DNA from: an uncultured bacterium
Lineage (GTDB): Bacteria; Bacillota; Clostridia; Oscillospirales; Oscillospiraceae
Direction: 5' to 3'
Assembly (NCBI GenBank): GCA_947383145.1
Contig: CANDCH010000003.1
Span: forward strand, 62,001 to 126,000
Length of the DNA: 64,000 nt
This document shows positions 35,003 to 44,253 of the stretch, in pieces. Within the stretch, counting starts at the first letter, position 1. The number at the start of each line of letters is the position of its first letter. A model generated the notes under the pieces. That model was given only the letters and a program-made list of their open reading frames with translations. It was not told the origin of the DNA and did not search any database. A program made the position numbers and the translations under genes.

Positions 35003-36442
35003 TCAGGAGCGCTTCCAGGCGGTGCGGCTGAACAGCACCAGGATGGGGAACATCTCCAGCCGGCCCAGGATCATGGCGAAGGACAGCACCAGCTTGCTCA
35101 GCACGGAGAAGGCGGAGAAATTCCCCGCCGGGCCCACCAGCTCCAGGCCGGGGCCCACGTTGCTGACGCAGGTGATGACGGCGGTGAGGGTGGTGCCGAA
35201 GGAGAAGTTGTCCAGCCCCACCACGATGGCCATGCCGAACACCAGAAACAGGTTTGCGATGAAATAGCACTGGGCGGTGCGCACGGCGCTCTCGCTGACG
35301 GCGGCCCCGTCCAGCCGGACCACGGACACCGCCCTGGGGTGGACGATGGAGCGCACCTCCCGGGCGGCGGAGCGGACAAGGATCAGGATGCGCCCGCACT
35401 TGATGCCGCCGCCGGTGGAGCCGCCGCAGGCCCCGATAAAGGTGAGCACCACCAGCAGCATTTTGGAGAACTCCGGCCACAGGTCGTAGTTGTCGGAGGA
35501 GAAGCCGGTGGTGGACACGATGGACGACACCTGGAAGGCGGCGTAGCGGACGCAGTCCCCCGCCGTCTCGTAGACATCCCGGATGTTCCAGGCGATGGCG
35601 CCCACGGACACCGCCACCATGATGAGGAAAAACCGCAGCTCGTCGCTTTTGAGGGCCTGCCGGGCCTTGCCGGTGAGGATGAGAAAGTACACGGAGAAGT
35701 TGACGGAGAACAGCAACATGAACACCGTGATGATGATCTCGATGGCGGGGCTTCCAAAGGCGCCCACCGAGGCGTTCCGGCTGGAAAATCCGCCGGTGCC
35801 CGCGGTGGACATGGCGTGGGTGACGGCGTCGTACCAGTTCATTCCCGCCGCCCGCAGCAGCAGAATCTCCAGCACGGTGAGGGCCAGATAGATTGTGTAC
35901 AGGATTTTGGAGGACTGGGAGGCCCGGGGGACCAGCTTGCTTTTCACGGGTCCGGGGCTCTCCGCCCGAATCAGAAAATTGGAGCTGATGCCCAAAAAGG
36001 GCAGCAGGGCGGCGGTGAGAATCAGCACCCCCATGCCTCCCAGCCAGTGGGTGAAGGACCGCCAGAACAGCAGACCCATGGGGAGCCCCTCGATGGCGGT
36101 GAGGATGGTGGCCCCGGTGGTGGTAAAGCCGGAGATGGTCTCAAAAAAGCAGTCGATGAAGGGTCCGAACTGCCCGGAAAACCAGAAGGGCAGCGCCCCG
36201 AATATGCCGAACAGCACCCAGATCAGGCCCACGGTGAAGAAGCCCTCCCGGGCGAAGAAGTCCGGCTTGGGCCGGAGAAGGAACACCGGCACGGCGGCGG
36301 ACGCCAGAATCAGCAGGATGGCGCACAGAAAGGGGACGGGGCTCTCCCCGTAGGCCAGGGCCACCGCCATGGGGACCAGCATGGAGGCCGCCTCAATGAG
36401 CAGGGACAGGCCCGTGATGCGCAGCACCAGTTTGAAATTCAT
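35003..36442 (-). CDS. trkH: Potassium uptake protein, TrkH/KtrB family
   Basis: 479 residues, about ten membrane helices arranged as four M1-P-M2 units. The filter loops are visible: SGFTTTGATILT, TAGTGGFSSRNAS, VSTTGFSSDNYDL and CVSNVGPGLE. It forms the K+ channel-like pore, with TrkA as the cytoplasmic gate ring. GGGAGG lies eight bases before the ATG. It starts four bases after the trkA stop. Confidence 0.95.
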   Translation of the reverse strand: MNFKLVLRITGLSLLIEAASMLVPMAVALAYGESPVPFLCAILLILASAAVPVFLLRPKPDFFAREGFFTVGLIWVLFGIFGALPFWFSGQFGPFIDCFFETISGFTTTGATILTAIEGLPMGLLFWRSFTHWLGGMGVLILTAALLPFLGISSNFLIRAESPGPVKSKLVPRASQSSKILYTIYLALTVLEILLLRAAGMNWYDAVTHAMSTAGTGGFSSRNASVGAFGSPAIEIIITVFMLLFSVNFSVYFLILTGKARQALKSDELRFFLIMVAVSVGAIAWNIRDVYETAGDCVRYAAFQVSSIVSTTGFSSDNYDLWPEFSKMLLVVLTFIGACGGSTGGGIKCGRILILVRSAAREVRSIVHPRAVSVVRLDGAAVSESAVRTAQCYFIANLFLVFGMAIVVGLDNFSFGTTLTAVITCVSNVGPGLELVGPAGNFSAFSVLSKLVLSFAMILGRLEMFPILVLFSRTAWKRS

Positions 36443-36446
36443 GCCG

Positions 36447-37829
36447 TCAGCCTCCCGCGCCCAGGCCGCTGTCGGCGTAGATGTCGTTGAGGTCCAGAAT
36501 GCCGCTGTCCCGGGCCACGATGATCACGTCGTCCCCCTGCTCCAGGCAGGTGGAGCCCTCCGGGATGATGACCTTGCCCCCCCGGACGATCACCGCCACC
36601 AGCACCCCCCGCCGGAGCTTCAGCTCCTTCAGGGGCACGTGCAGGTTCCGGGTGGCCGGGGAGACCAGGAACTCCATGGCCTCGGCCTTGCCCCCGGCGA
36701 TGCGGTACAGGGCGTTCATCACGGCGCCCTTGGAGTTTTGCAGGCCCCGGATGAAGCGGAGGATGAGTCCGGCGGTGGCAAGCTTGGGGGACACCACCGA
36801 CTCCACCCCGGCGGACCGGGCGATGGCGGTGTAATTCTGGCGGCTGGACTTGGCCACCACCTTGGGCACCCCCGCCTGGTGGGCGTAGAGGGAGATAATG
36901 AGGTTGTCCTCGTCCCGGTCGGTGAGGGCCACAAAGGCGTCGCTGGACGCCATGCGCTCCTCGTTGAGCAGCTCCGGGTCGGTGCCGTCGCCGTGGATGA
37001 CCAGGCTGTGGGGGAACTCCTCCGCCAGCGTGCGGCACCGCTCCTCCCCCTTTTCCACCACCTTGCAGCTCATGCCCAGCCGCTCCAGCTGGAGCAGCAG
37101 ATAGAAGGCGATGCGCCCGCCGCCGATGATGAACACCGAGCGGATGCGGTGGGTCTGCCGGCCCAGCAGCTTGAAGAACTGATGGATGCCGTTGGGGGTG
37201 CCCGCGATGGACACCCGGTCGCCCACCCTCAGCTGGGATGCGCCGTTGGGGATGAATACCTCGTCCCCCCGCTCCACGGCGCACAGCAGCATGGGCAGGC
37301 CCTGGATTTTGGAGGACAGGGCGGCCAGGGTGCGGCCCGCCAAAAAATCCCCCTCCTGGACGGTAAAGGACACCAGCTCCACCCGTCCCCTGGCGAAGGA
37401 GTCGATGTTGGCGGCGCTGGGAAAGCGCAGCAGCCGGGAAATCTCGGTGGCGGCGGTGAGCTCCGGGTTGATGAGCATGGTGATGCCCAGATCATTTTTC
37501 AGGGTGTCCAGCTCCCTGACGTACTCGTTTCCCCGGACGCGGGCCACGGTGTAGGCCACGCCGATGTTGCGGGCGCAGTGACAGCACAGCAGATTGATCT
37601 CGTCGGAGGCGGTGGCGGCGATGAGCACGTCGGTGTCCTTGGCCCCCGCCTCCAGCAGCACGTCCCGGGAGACGCAGTTTCCCCTCAGGCACATCACGTC
37701 CAGCTGGTTGGACAGGCGGTCCAGGGTGGAGCCGGACACGTCCACAATGGTGACGTTGTGCCCCTCGTCCGCCAGATGCTCTGCCAGGGTGGCGCCCACC
37801 TTTCCGCCGCCCGCTATGATAATGGTCAA
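36447..37829 (-). CDS. trkA: Trk system potassium uptake protein TrkA
   Basis: 460 residues with two RCK units: two Rossmann NAD-binding domains (TIIIAGGGKVGATLAEHL at the N-terminus and VFIIGGGRIAFYLLLQLERL at ~230), each followed by a TrkA-C domain (DFLAGRTLAALSSKIQG; HVPLKELKLRRGVLVAVIV). The start is a TTG at 37827-37829, since the Rossmann strand begins at residue 2 and the nearby ATG hits a stop. Operon with trkH. Confidence 0.94.
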   Translation of the reverse strand: MTIIIAGGGKVGATLAEHLADEGHNVTIVDVSGSTLDRLSNQLDVMCLRGNCVSRDVLLEAGAKDTDVLIAATASDEINLLCCHCARNIGVAYTVARVRGNEYVRELDTLKNDLGITMLINPELTAATEISRLLRFPSAANIDSFARGRVELVSFTVQEGDFLAGRTLAALSSKIQGLPMLLCAVERGDEVFIPNGASQLRVGDRVSIAGTPNGIHQFFKLLGRQTHRIRSVFIIGGGRIAFYLLLQLERLGMSCKVVEKGEERCRTLAEEFPHSLVIHGDGTDPELLNEERMASSDAFVALTDRDEDNLIISLYAHQAGVPKVVAKSSRQNYTAIARSAGVESVVSPKLATAGLILRFIRGLQNSKGAVMNALYRIAGGKAEAMEFLVSPATRNLHVPLKELKLRRGVLVAVIVRGGKVIIPEGSTCLEQGDDVIIVARDSGILDLNDIYADSGLGAGG

Positions 37830-37874
37830 CTCAAATCAACTCATTTCCTTGATGATCGGAACATGGCAGAGGGC

Positions 37875-37903
37875 ATTATACCACAGCGCCCGTGGGAACG
37901 CAA
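37875..37903 (-). promoter_or_regulatory. trkA-trkH promoter
   Basis: Reverse strand TTGCGT (37898-37903), 17 bases, TATAAT (37875-37880). Confidence 0.75.
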
Positions 37904-37916
37904 CGGGGAAGCGGAC

Positions 37917-39581
37917 TCAGAACAGCCCGGAGACGACCCCGTTTTCGTCCACGTCGATCTTCTCCGCGGCGGGCGATTTGGGAAGCCCCGGCATGGTCAT
38001 GATATCCCCGGTCTGCACCACCACGAAGCCCGCCCCGGCGGACACCTTTACCTTGGACACGGAGACGGTGAAGCCCTCCGGCCTGCCCAGCTTGGCCGGA
38101 TCGTCGGACAGGGAGTACTGGGTCTTGGCCATGCACACCGGCAGGCCGCCGAAGCCCATGGCCTCCAGCCGGTCCAGCTCCTTGGCGGCGGCGGAGGAAT
38201 AGCTCACCCCCGCGCCGCCGTACACCCGCCTGACGATGGTTTCGATTTTCTCCCGCAGGGGGCGGTCCAGCTCGTAGGCGAAGCGGAAGTCATGGGGCTG
38301 CCCGCACAGCCGGAGCACCTCCTGTGCCAGCTCCAGGCCGCCCTCGCCGCCCTTGCCCCACACCTCGGACAGGGCCACGTTCACCCCCAGCTCCCGGCAC
38401 TTGTCCCGGACGAGGGACAGCTCGGCGGCGGTGTCGTTGACAAAACGGTTGATGGCCACCACGCAGGGCAGGCCGTACACCTGGGTGATGTTCTCCACAT
38501 GCTTCAGGAGGTTGGGCAGGCCGCGCTCCAGGGCCTCCAGGTTCTCCGCGCCCAGCTCGGCCTTGGGGACGCCGCCGTTGTACTTCAGCGCCTTCACCGT
38601 GGCCACAACGACCACCGCGCTGGGGTCCATCCCCGCCGCCCGGCACTTGATGTCCAGGAATTTTTCCGCACCCAGGTCCGCGCCGAAGCCCGCCTCGGTC
38701 ACCACGTAGTCCGCCAGCTTCAGGGCGGTGTCGGTGGCGGACACGGAGTTGCAGCCGTGGGCGATATTGGCGAAGGGCCCGCCGTGGACCAGGGCGGGGG
38801 TGTTCTCCAGGGTCTGGACCAGATTGGGCTTGATGGCGTCCTTCAGCAGGGCGGCCATGGCTCCCTGAGCCTTCAGATCGGCGGCGGTCACCGGCCTGCC
38901 GCCATAGGTGTAGCCCACGATGATTCGGGCCAGCCGTTCCTTCAGGTCCTTCAAACCGGAGGCCAGGCACAGCACCGCCATGACCTCGGAGGCCACGGTG
39001 ATGTCGAAGCCGTCCTCCCGGGGCACGCCCTGCATCCGGCCGCCCAGGCCGTCCACAATGCTGCGCAGCTGGCGGTCGTTCATGTCTACGCACCGCCGCC
39101 AGGTGATGCTCTTCCCGTCGATGCCCAGGGCGTTGCCCTGTTGAATGTGGTTGTCCAGCATGGCGGCCAGCAGGTTGTTGGCCGCGCCGATGGCGTGGAA
39201 GTCGCCGGTGAAGTGGAGGTTGATGTCCTCCATGGGCACCACCTGGGCATAGCCGCCCCCGGCGGCGCCCCCCTTCACCCCGAACACCGGGCCCAGGGAG
39301 GGCTCCCGCAGGCACAGCAGCACGTTTTTGTCCAGCCTGGCCAGCGCGTCCGCCAGCCCCACGCTGGTGGTGGTTTTGCCCTCTCCGGCGGGAGTGGGGT
39401 TGATGGCGGTGACCAGGATCAGCTTACCCTTCCGGGGGCGGGCGCGCAGGGGAGCGGTGTCGATCTTGGCCTTCACCCGGCCATAGTGCTCCAGCAGGGC
39501 CTCGTCGATGCCCGCGCGGGCGGCCACCTGGCTGATGGGCAGCATCTGGGCGCCCTGGGCGATCTCAATGTCGGTCTTCAT
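37917..39581 (-). CDS. fhs: Formate--tetrahydrofolate ligase
   Basis: 554 residues. P-loop [40 protein letters not shown], and the C-terminal [18 protein letters not shown] are hallmarks. It makes 10-formyl-tetrahydrofolate from formate and ATP, feeding purine synthesis and one-carbon metabolism in anaerobes. AGGAGG ribosome site before the ATG at 39579-39581. DnaA-box-like sites lie in its upstream region. Confidence 0.97.
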   Translation of the reverse strand: MKTDIEIAQGAQMLPISQVAARAGIDEALLEHYGRVKAKIDTAPLRARPRKGKLILVTAINPTPAGEGKTTTSVGLADALARLDKNVLLCLREPSLGPVFGVKGGAAGGGYAQVVPMEDINLHFTGDFHAIGAANNLLAAMLDNHIQQGNALGIDGKSITWRRCVDMNDRQLRSIVDGLGGRMQGVPREDGFDITVASEVMAVLCLASGLKDLKERLARIIVGYTYGGRPVTAADLKAQGAMAALLKDAIKPNLVQTLENTPALVHGGPFANIAHGCNSVSATDTALKLADYVVTEAGFGADLGAEKFLDIKCRAAGMDPSAVVVVATVKALKYNGGVPKAELGAENLEALERGLPNLLKHVENITQVYGLPCVVAINRFVNDTAAELSLVRDKCRELGVNVALSEVWGKGGEGGLELAQEVLRLCGQPHDFRFAYELDRPLREKIETIVRRVYGGAGVSYSSAAAKELDRLEAMGFGGLPVCMAKTQYSLSDDPAKLGRPEGFTVSVSKVKVSAGAGFVVVQTGDIMTMPGLPKSPAAEKIDVDENGVVSGLF

Positions 39582-39641
39582 GGCGTGTCCTCCTCATATT
39601 CTGGTTTTCATAATTGCGGTCATAACTCCTGATACGGAGAG

Positions 39642-39725
39642 TTATCCACAGCTTCCACAAGGTTTTCAACAGCCTGAACGCTTAGGAACTCAACCGGTTT
39701 GGGGAAACTTACATATTTATGCACA
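39642..39725. promoter_or_regulatory. DnaA-box-like sites upstream of fhs
   Basis: TTATCCACA (39642-39650) matches the DnaA box exactly and TTATGCACA (39717-39725) matches the relaxed consensus. The first overlaps a possible fhs promoter (reverse strand TTGAAA then ATAACT, 18 apart). No dnaA or dnaN is present, so this is not taken as oriC. Confidence 0.45.
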
Positions 39726-39786
39726 GCGCCAAACCTTAGTTTTATCACAGGCTAAAGCGCCGCAATGGTTTACATAATAACAAATA

Positions 39787-40797
39787 TTACCCTTTGGAGA
39801 TATCCAGGCTCGCCCTTGCGTTCAATTCCCACCCGGCGGTATGCCCCGCCAGGTACTCGTAATAGCCCTGGCTGCCGATCATGGCGGCGTTGTCGCCGCA
39901 CAGGGCCAGGGGTGGGAGCCACAGCTTGGCGCCGGCCTGGGCGCAGGCGGACTCCAAATCCGCCCGGATGCGGCTGTTGGCGGCCACGCCCCCGGCCACG
40001 GCGATTTTGTGGTAGCCGGTGAGGGCGTCAGCCTCCATCACCCGGGGAACGAGGGCGCCGGACACGGCGGCGGCGAAGGAGGCCGCCAGGTCGTGGAGGT
40101 TCAGCGTTTCGCCCTTCTGCCGGGCGTTGTGGATGGTGTTGAGCGCCGCCGTTTTCAGCCCCGAGAAGGACATGTCCAGCGGGTGGCCGGCCACGTGGGC
40201 CTGAGGGAATAGAAAGGCGGTGTCGCTGCCTCCCTGAGCCATTTTGTCCATGGGCCCGCCGCCGGGGTAGCCCAGCCCCAGCACACGGGCGGTTTTGTCG
40301 AAGCACTCCCCCGCCGCGTCGTCTCTGGTGGAGCCCAGCACCGTGAATTGCGTATAGTCCCGCACGTCCACAATGGCGGTGGTGCCGCCGGACACGCACA
40401 GGCACAAAAAGGGGGGCTCCAGGTCGGGGTGGGCGATGTAGTTGGCGGCGATGTGCCCCCGGACGTGGTGGACGGGGATGAGAGGAACCCCCAGCCCGAA
40501 GGCGGCGGACTTGGCGAAGGACACCCCCACCAGCAGGGCCCCGATGAGGCCGGGGGCGTAGGTCACCGCCACCGCGTCAATTTCTTTTTTTGACAGCTCC
40601 GCCAGCCGCAGGGCCTCGTCCGCCAGCCCGGAGATGGCCTCCACATGCTTTCGGGAGGCGATTTCCGGCACCACGCCGCCGTAGACGGCGTGCATGTCTG
40701 CCGACGAGGCGATCACAGAGGACAGCACCGTGCGGCCGTCCCGCACCACGGCGGCGGCGGTCTCGTCACAGGAGGATTCAAAGGCGAGAATATTCAT
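39787..40797 (-). CDS. tsaD: tRNA threonylcarbamoyladenosine transferase subunit TsaD
   Basis: 336 residues. FESSCDETAAAVV, the metal-binding HHVRGHIAANYIAHP, CVSGGTTAIVDV and GGVAANSRIRADLE identify the Kae1/TsaD family, which completes the t6A modification of tRNA position 37. Start MNILAFES at 40797 overlaps the upstream gene by four bases. The usual partners tsaB and tsaE are not in this window, although rimI is three genes upstream. Confidence 0.96.
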   Translation of the reverse strand: MNILAFESSCDETAAAVVRDGRTVLSSVIASSADMHAVYGGVVPEIASRKHVEAISGLADEALRLAELSKKEIDAVAVTYAPGLIGALLVGVSFAKSAAFGLGVPLIPVHHVRGHIAANYIAHPDLEPPFLCLCVSGGTTAIVDVRDYTQFTVLGSTRDDAAGECFDKTARVLGLGYPGGGPMDKMAQGGSDTAFLFPQAHVAGHPLDMSFSGLKTAALNTIHNARQKGETLNLHDLAASFAAAVSGALVPRVMEADALTGYHKIAVAGGVAANSRIRADLESACAQAGAKLWLPPLALCGDNAAMIGSQGYYEYLAGHTAGWELNARASLDISKG

Positions 40798-41819
40798 ATG
40801 ATCACGCTTTCTGTGTGGCATTCAAAGTATTGGGAGGCCCTGCCGCCCTCCATGAACTCCTCCGCCAGTCGGAAGCCGTTTTTCTCCAGCACCCGGACAG
40901 AGGGGCGGTTGTCCGCGTAGGTGAACGCGCCCACGGTTTTGAGGCCGAACTTGGGGACGATCTCCGCCAGGAACAGCCCCAGGGCTTTGGACGCCGCGCC
41001 GCGCCCCCACAGCGCCCGTTCAAAAATACAATAGCTCACCATGGCGTTGGGCGCGGCTTCCGGGTCAATGCAATAGCACCACACGTCGCCCACGTGCCGC
41101 CCCTCTGCCCAAATGGTCCGCCCGAAGCTGGCCGCGTCCGGGCGCTGGGAGGCGTAAAAATCCTCCGCCGCCTCCTCCGCCGTCTGGGCCTTCATGGGAA
41201 GGAATTTCCGAATGGCCTCGCTGTTGGTTTTTTCAAAGAAGACGGCGGCGGTTTCGGCGGTGCGCTTCCCCAGAGCCACGCTTACGGCTTTTCTCCCCGG
41301 TTCCAGGTCCAGCCGGTAAATATGGCTTTTGAAGCGGACGTCCATGTGATATTTTTCAAATTCAGACGCCCGCTCTATCCGAAAGCCGCACGCCTCCAGC
41401 AGCTTTCGGGAGGGGAGATTGCCGTCGGCCACCTCTGCGGTCATCCGCTTTCCGCCCTGCGCCCGGGCCCAGTCCGCGGCCAGCTCCACAATCTCCCTGC
41501 CAAAGCCCTGGCCCCAGCGGCTTTTGTGGACGCAGTAGCCGATGTCGTATTCCTCCCGGCTCTGGTCCGGGAATACGCAGCAGGTGCCCACCCGCTCCCC
41601 CGTCCCGTTCAGGCAGGCGGTGAGGTAGTAGCCCAACCCGCTGTCCTGGAGGGTGTCCAGCGCCCGTTGGAAGGGGGCGTCCACATGGCCCCGGTCCGGG
41701 TCGCTGAGATACCGCCCGTTTTCCTCATCCAGCCACATCCCGGCGGAGAAGTCCAGGTCATCGGGGCGGTGGTTCCGAAGGTACACCCGCGCCCCGGCCA
41801 GCTCCGTGTCAAGCCTCAT
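40794..41819 (-). CDS. Tandem GNAT acetyltransferase
   Basis: 341 residues made of two GNAT units. Residues ~5-165 contain HKSRWGQGFGREIVELAADW and LLEACGFRIERASEF; residues ~180-340 contain ERALWGRGAASKALGLFLAE and VRVLEKNGFRLAEEFM. Both keep the acetyl-CoA-binding (Q/R)GxG/A loop, in the style of RimJ/RimL-type enzymes. Substrate unknown. It overlaps the next gene in the run by 11 bases and tsaD by 4. Confidence 0.86.
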   Translation of the reverse strand: MRLDTELAGARVYLRNHRPDDLDFSAGMWLDEENGRYLSDPDRGHVDAPFQRALDTLQDSGLGYYLTACLNGTGERVGTCCVFPDQSREEYDIGYCVHKSRWGQGFGREIVELAADWARAQGGKRMTAEVADGNLPSRKLLEACGFRIERASEFEKYHMDVRFKSHIYRLDLEPGRKAVSVALGKRTAETAAVFFEKTNSEAIRKFLPMKAQTAEEAAEDFYASQRPDAASFGRTIWAEGRHVGDVWCYCIDPEAAPNAMVSYCIFERALWGRGAASKALGLFLAEIVPKFGLKTVGAFTYADNRPSVRVLEKNGFRLAEEFMEGGRASQYFECHTESVII

Positions 41820-42918
41820 CTTCTTTCTTATCCTTTCTGATCTCAAACCGCTCCCCATAGACCCGCTCCGTCCGCGTCACGTCGTAATCATAGCCGGGGA
41901 AATCCTTACGGATGGTGACAGTGTTCAGGCAGTCATAGCCCAGGCGGCGGTACAGCCGGATGGCCCGCCCGTTCCGGGCCGCCGCCTCGATGTACATGGA
42001 CTGGGAATACTGCCGCACCATGGCCTCCGCCAGACGGATGGCCTGACTGCCGATGCCCCGCCCCTGGAGCTCCGGCAGAATGAACAGGTCCTCCAGCCAG
42101 TCGATCTCCCCGCCCCGGCTGCCCAGGTGGAGCAGGCCCACGGCAGCGTCCCCCAGGGTGACAAAGTACAGCTTGTGCCCCCGCCCGCTCCAGGCGGTCA
42201 GATCGGCCTTTGCCTCCTCCTCTGTTTGGCGATAATGGTTGTGGGCCAGCCAAAAGCCCTGGATGAGCGCCACGGCCTCCGCCTCCCGGCTTTCCTCGTA
42301 TTCCACCAGGGCGGGGAACGCCTCCTCCACCCACTCGGGGGCGGGCTTCACCGCCTCTCCCGGCCGCAGGGGGAGCTGGATATACCGCTGCATATGCATG
42401 GGGGAAAAATACTCCGCGTATACCCCCCGGTGGAGGGCCTCCACCCTTCGGTCGTCGGCCTCCGGGCCCCGGTAGAGACAGTGGAACCGCACCCCGAACA
42501 GGGCGCACTGGTAGTCCAGCACCCGGAAGCCGTTGCGCTCATAGAAGGCGATCCGGCGGCGGCGCAGGCCGTTTTCCTCGGGGGAGGCGTCCTCTCCGGG
42601 AACCTCGGCCTCGCCGAAAAGCTGGCCGTAACGTTCCGCCAGCAGCTCCAGAATTTTGGCGCCCAGCCCGGCGTTCCGCTTCCCCCGCAGAACGCCGAAA
42701 TACTCCAGCAGGGCTCCCGCCCGGTCCCGGGTGAGCCACAGCATGGCATACCCCACGGTCTCGCCGCCCGACCGCACCATCAGGGGATCGTACCGGCCCA
42801 GGTCCATCAGCCGCAGCATGGCGGCTAAGGGCTTCAGCTCCGCGTGGGGGAAGTCGGCGGTCATCTCGTTTTGGTAGAGGGCGGCGAGCTCCTCCTTATT
42901 CAGCCGTTTCAGTTCCAT
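41809..42918 (-). CDS. Double GNAT-like acetyltransferase
   Basis: 369 residues from the ATG at 42916-42918 (GGAG seven bases upstream, inside the end of rimI). The N-terminal half looks like a diverged GNAT (VLRGKRNAGLGAKILELLAE; IAFYERNGFRVLDYQC), the C-terminal half a typical one (LPELQGRGIGSQAIRLAEAM; RLYRRLGYDCLNTV). Substrates unknown. It overlaps rimI by 23 bases. Confidence 0.82.
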   Translation of the reverse strand: MELKRLNKEELAALYQNEMTADFPHAELKPLAAMLRLMDLGRYDPLMVRSGGETVGYAMLWLTRDRAGALLEYFGVLRGKRNAGLGAKILELLAERYGQLFGEAEVPGEDASPEENGLRRRRIAFYERNGFRVLDYQCALFGVRFHCLYRGPEADDRRVEALHRGVYAEYFSPMHMQRYIQLPLRPGEAVKPAPEWVEEAFPALVEYEESREAEAVALIQGFWLAHNHYRQTEEEAKADLTAWSGRGHKLYFVTLGDAAVGLLHLGSRGGEIDWLEDLFILPELQGRGIGSQAIRLAEAMVRQYSQSMYIEAAARNGRAIRLYRRLGYDCLNTVTIRKDFPGYDYDVTRTERVYGERFEIRKDKKEDEA

Positions 42919-43363
42919 GATCAAACTCCAAGGTCATCAGAATCGCGTCCTCCTTTGGGGCGCTGTAGTAGTTTTTCCGCCGCCCCACGGCGGCGAAGCC
43001 GTGCTTTTCGTACAGGGCGATGGCGGGGGTGTTGGAGGAGCGCACCTCCAGCGTGAGCACGGACAGGTGCTCCCTGCCAAAGGCGGTGAGCGCGCTCAGC
43101 AGCGCGTCCGCCACCCCCATCCGCCGGAACTCCGGGGCCGCGGCGATGTTGTCCAGATTGCCCTCGTCCAGCACCGCGGACAGCACGGCGTAGCCCCAAA
43201 TTCCGCCGTCCTCCCCCTGGGCCAGCAGGACGGCGGTGTTGGGGCTGTCCAGTGCGGCCTCAAACACAGTTTTGCTCCAGGGGTCGGCGGGAAAGCAGCG
43301 CTTTTCCAGCGCCGCGATTTGGGGCAGGTGTTCGGTTGTCATGGGGACAATGCGGTAACGCAC
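42896..43363 (-). CDS. rimI: Ribosomal-protein-alanine N-acetyltransferase RimI
   Basis: 155 residues from a GTG at 43361-43363 with GGAGG nine bases upstream. Single GNAT domain: AAAPEFRRMGVADALLSALT, LEVRSSNTPAIALYEKHGF and RRKNYYSAPKEDAILM are typical of RimI, which acetylates ribosomal protein S18 and is often next to tsaB/tsaD. Shorter alternative start at M8. Confidence 0.88.
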   Translation of the reverse strand: MRYRIVPMTTEHLPQIAALEKRCFPADPWSKTVFEAALDSPNTAVLLAQGEDGGIWGYAVLSAVLDEGNLDNIAAAPEFRRMGVADALLSALTAFGREHLSVLTLEVRSSNTPAIALYEKHGFAAVGRRKNYYSAPKEDAILMTLEFDHGTETAE

Positions 43364-43435
43364 GGGGCGGCGCCTCCAATTCGTAAAGCCGTTTTGTGCA
43401 GGGGCAGGTATCGCCCGCCTGACTCCATTTTGTAG

Positions 43436-43454
43436 GGGCGCACATTGTGCGCCC
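43436..43454. repeat. REP-like palindrome
   Basis: GGGCGCACA T TGTGCGCCC is a perfect palindrome within a 137-base spacer that also holds GGGGCAGGTATCGCCCGCCT and CAATGCCCGCACCTACAGG. Such TAGGGGC... palindromes are typical of dispersed intergenic elements in this group. Confidence 0.55.
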
Positions 43455-43500
43455 GCAGGGAAACGGGCTCCCGGCAAGGGCGGGGGGACAATGCCCGCAC

Positions 43501-44253
43501 CTACAGGCGGGACGCTGCCTCTAACGCCACCCGGAGGTACTTCTCGTAGACCGACGCGGGCACCGCACCCATGGTGCGCCGGTCCCAGGCGTCCCCGTCC
43601 AGGCTGTCCTCGGCGTAGAGGAACTGGTAGACCTCCGCGCCCCGGAACTGTCCCACCGCCATGGCGGAGGCGCACTCCATGTCCACGGCGAGACAGCCGT
43701 CCGCCTTCCGCTTTTCCATGTTGGTCCTGGTCTCCCGGTAGAAGGCGTCGGTGGTCCACACCCGGCCCTTCACGTAGGGCAGGCGCAGTTCGTCGAAGAC
43801 CTCCCCCAGCCGCTGGGCGGTGGGGATATCCACGTAATCGCTGACAGGCAGGTAGTGGTAGCTGGCGCCCTCGTCCCGGTAGGCCTGGGTGGGCAGGATG
43901 AAGTGCCCGGCCACCAGGGCGGAGTCCAGCACCCCGCAGGAGCCATACAGGAGAACTTTTTTCGCCCCCATGGCCAGCGTTTCTTCCAACAGCCCCGCCG
44001 TGCCCGCGCCGCCCAGGAGGGTCTGGCATATGCCGATGCTCCGCCCGTTCCAGCGCAATCGGTAGATGGGGATGTCCCGGCCCGCGCGATGGTTGGCAAT
44101 GACTTCCGTGGGGCAGAGGCGCTCCAACACCCGGAAGGTCTCGTCCTGAAAGGTCATGACGATGGTTTCCGGGAAGCCGTCCAAGGGTGGGTGCGTAGAG
44201 GAAGGAGAGATGATCTCTGTAGAATCGGGGTCAAAGGTGTCAAATAAGCTCAT
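43501..44253 (-). CDS. Nucleoside phosphorylase (uridine/purine type)
   Basis: 250 residues, start at 44251-44253 (AAGGAG seven bases upstream). PNP/UDP family I: GICQTLLGGAGTAGLLEETL, KVLLYGSCGVL, and CLAVDMECASAMAVGQFRGA, where the Met-Glu binds ribose. It phosphorolyses nucleosides to base and ribose-1-phosphate. Whether uridine or purine is preferred is not clear. Overlaps the membrane protein gene upstream by four bases. Confidence 0.88.
   Translation of the reverse strand: MSLFDTFDPDSTEIISPSSTHPPLDGFPETIVMTFQDETFRVLERLCPTEVIANHRAGRDIPIYRLRWNGRSIGICQTLLGGAGTAGLLEETLAMGAKKVLLYGSCGVLDSALVAGHFILPTQAYRDEGASYHYLPVSDYVDIPTAQRLGEVFDELRLPYVKGRVWTTDAFYRETRTNMEKRKADGCLAVDMECASAMAVGQFRGAEVYQFLYAEDSLDGDAWDRRTMGAVPASVYEKYLRVALEAASRL

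Noticed and set aside
36369-39632. Open frame of 1087 codons on the plus strand
   Set aside because: Antisense to trkA and fhs, with no ribosome site; the high GC of the genes keeps the opposite frame open and its residues are His/Gly/Gln-rich.
39582-39786. Chromosomal origin
   Set aside because: Only two DnaA-like boxes, no AT-rich unwinding region and no dnaA, dnaN or other origin genes nearby.
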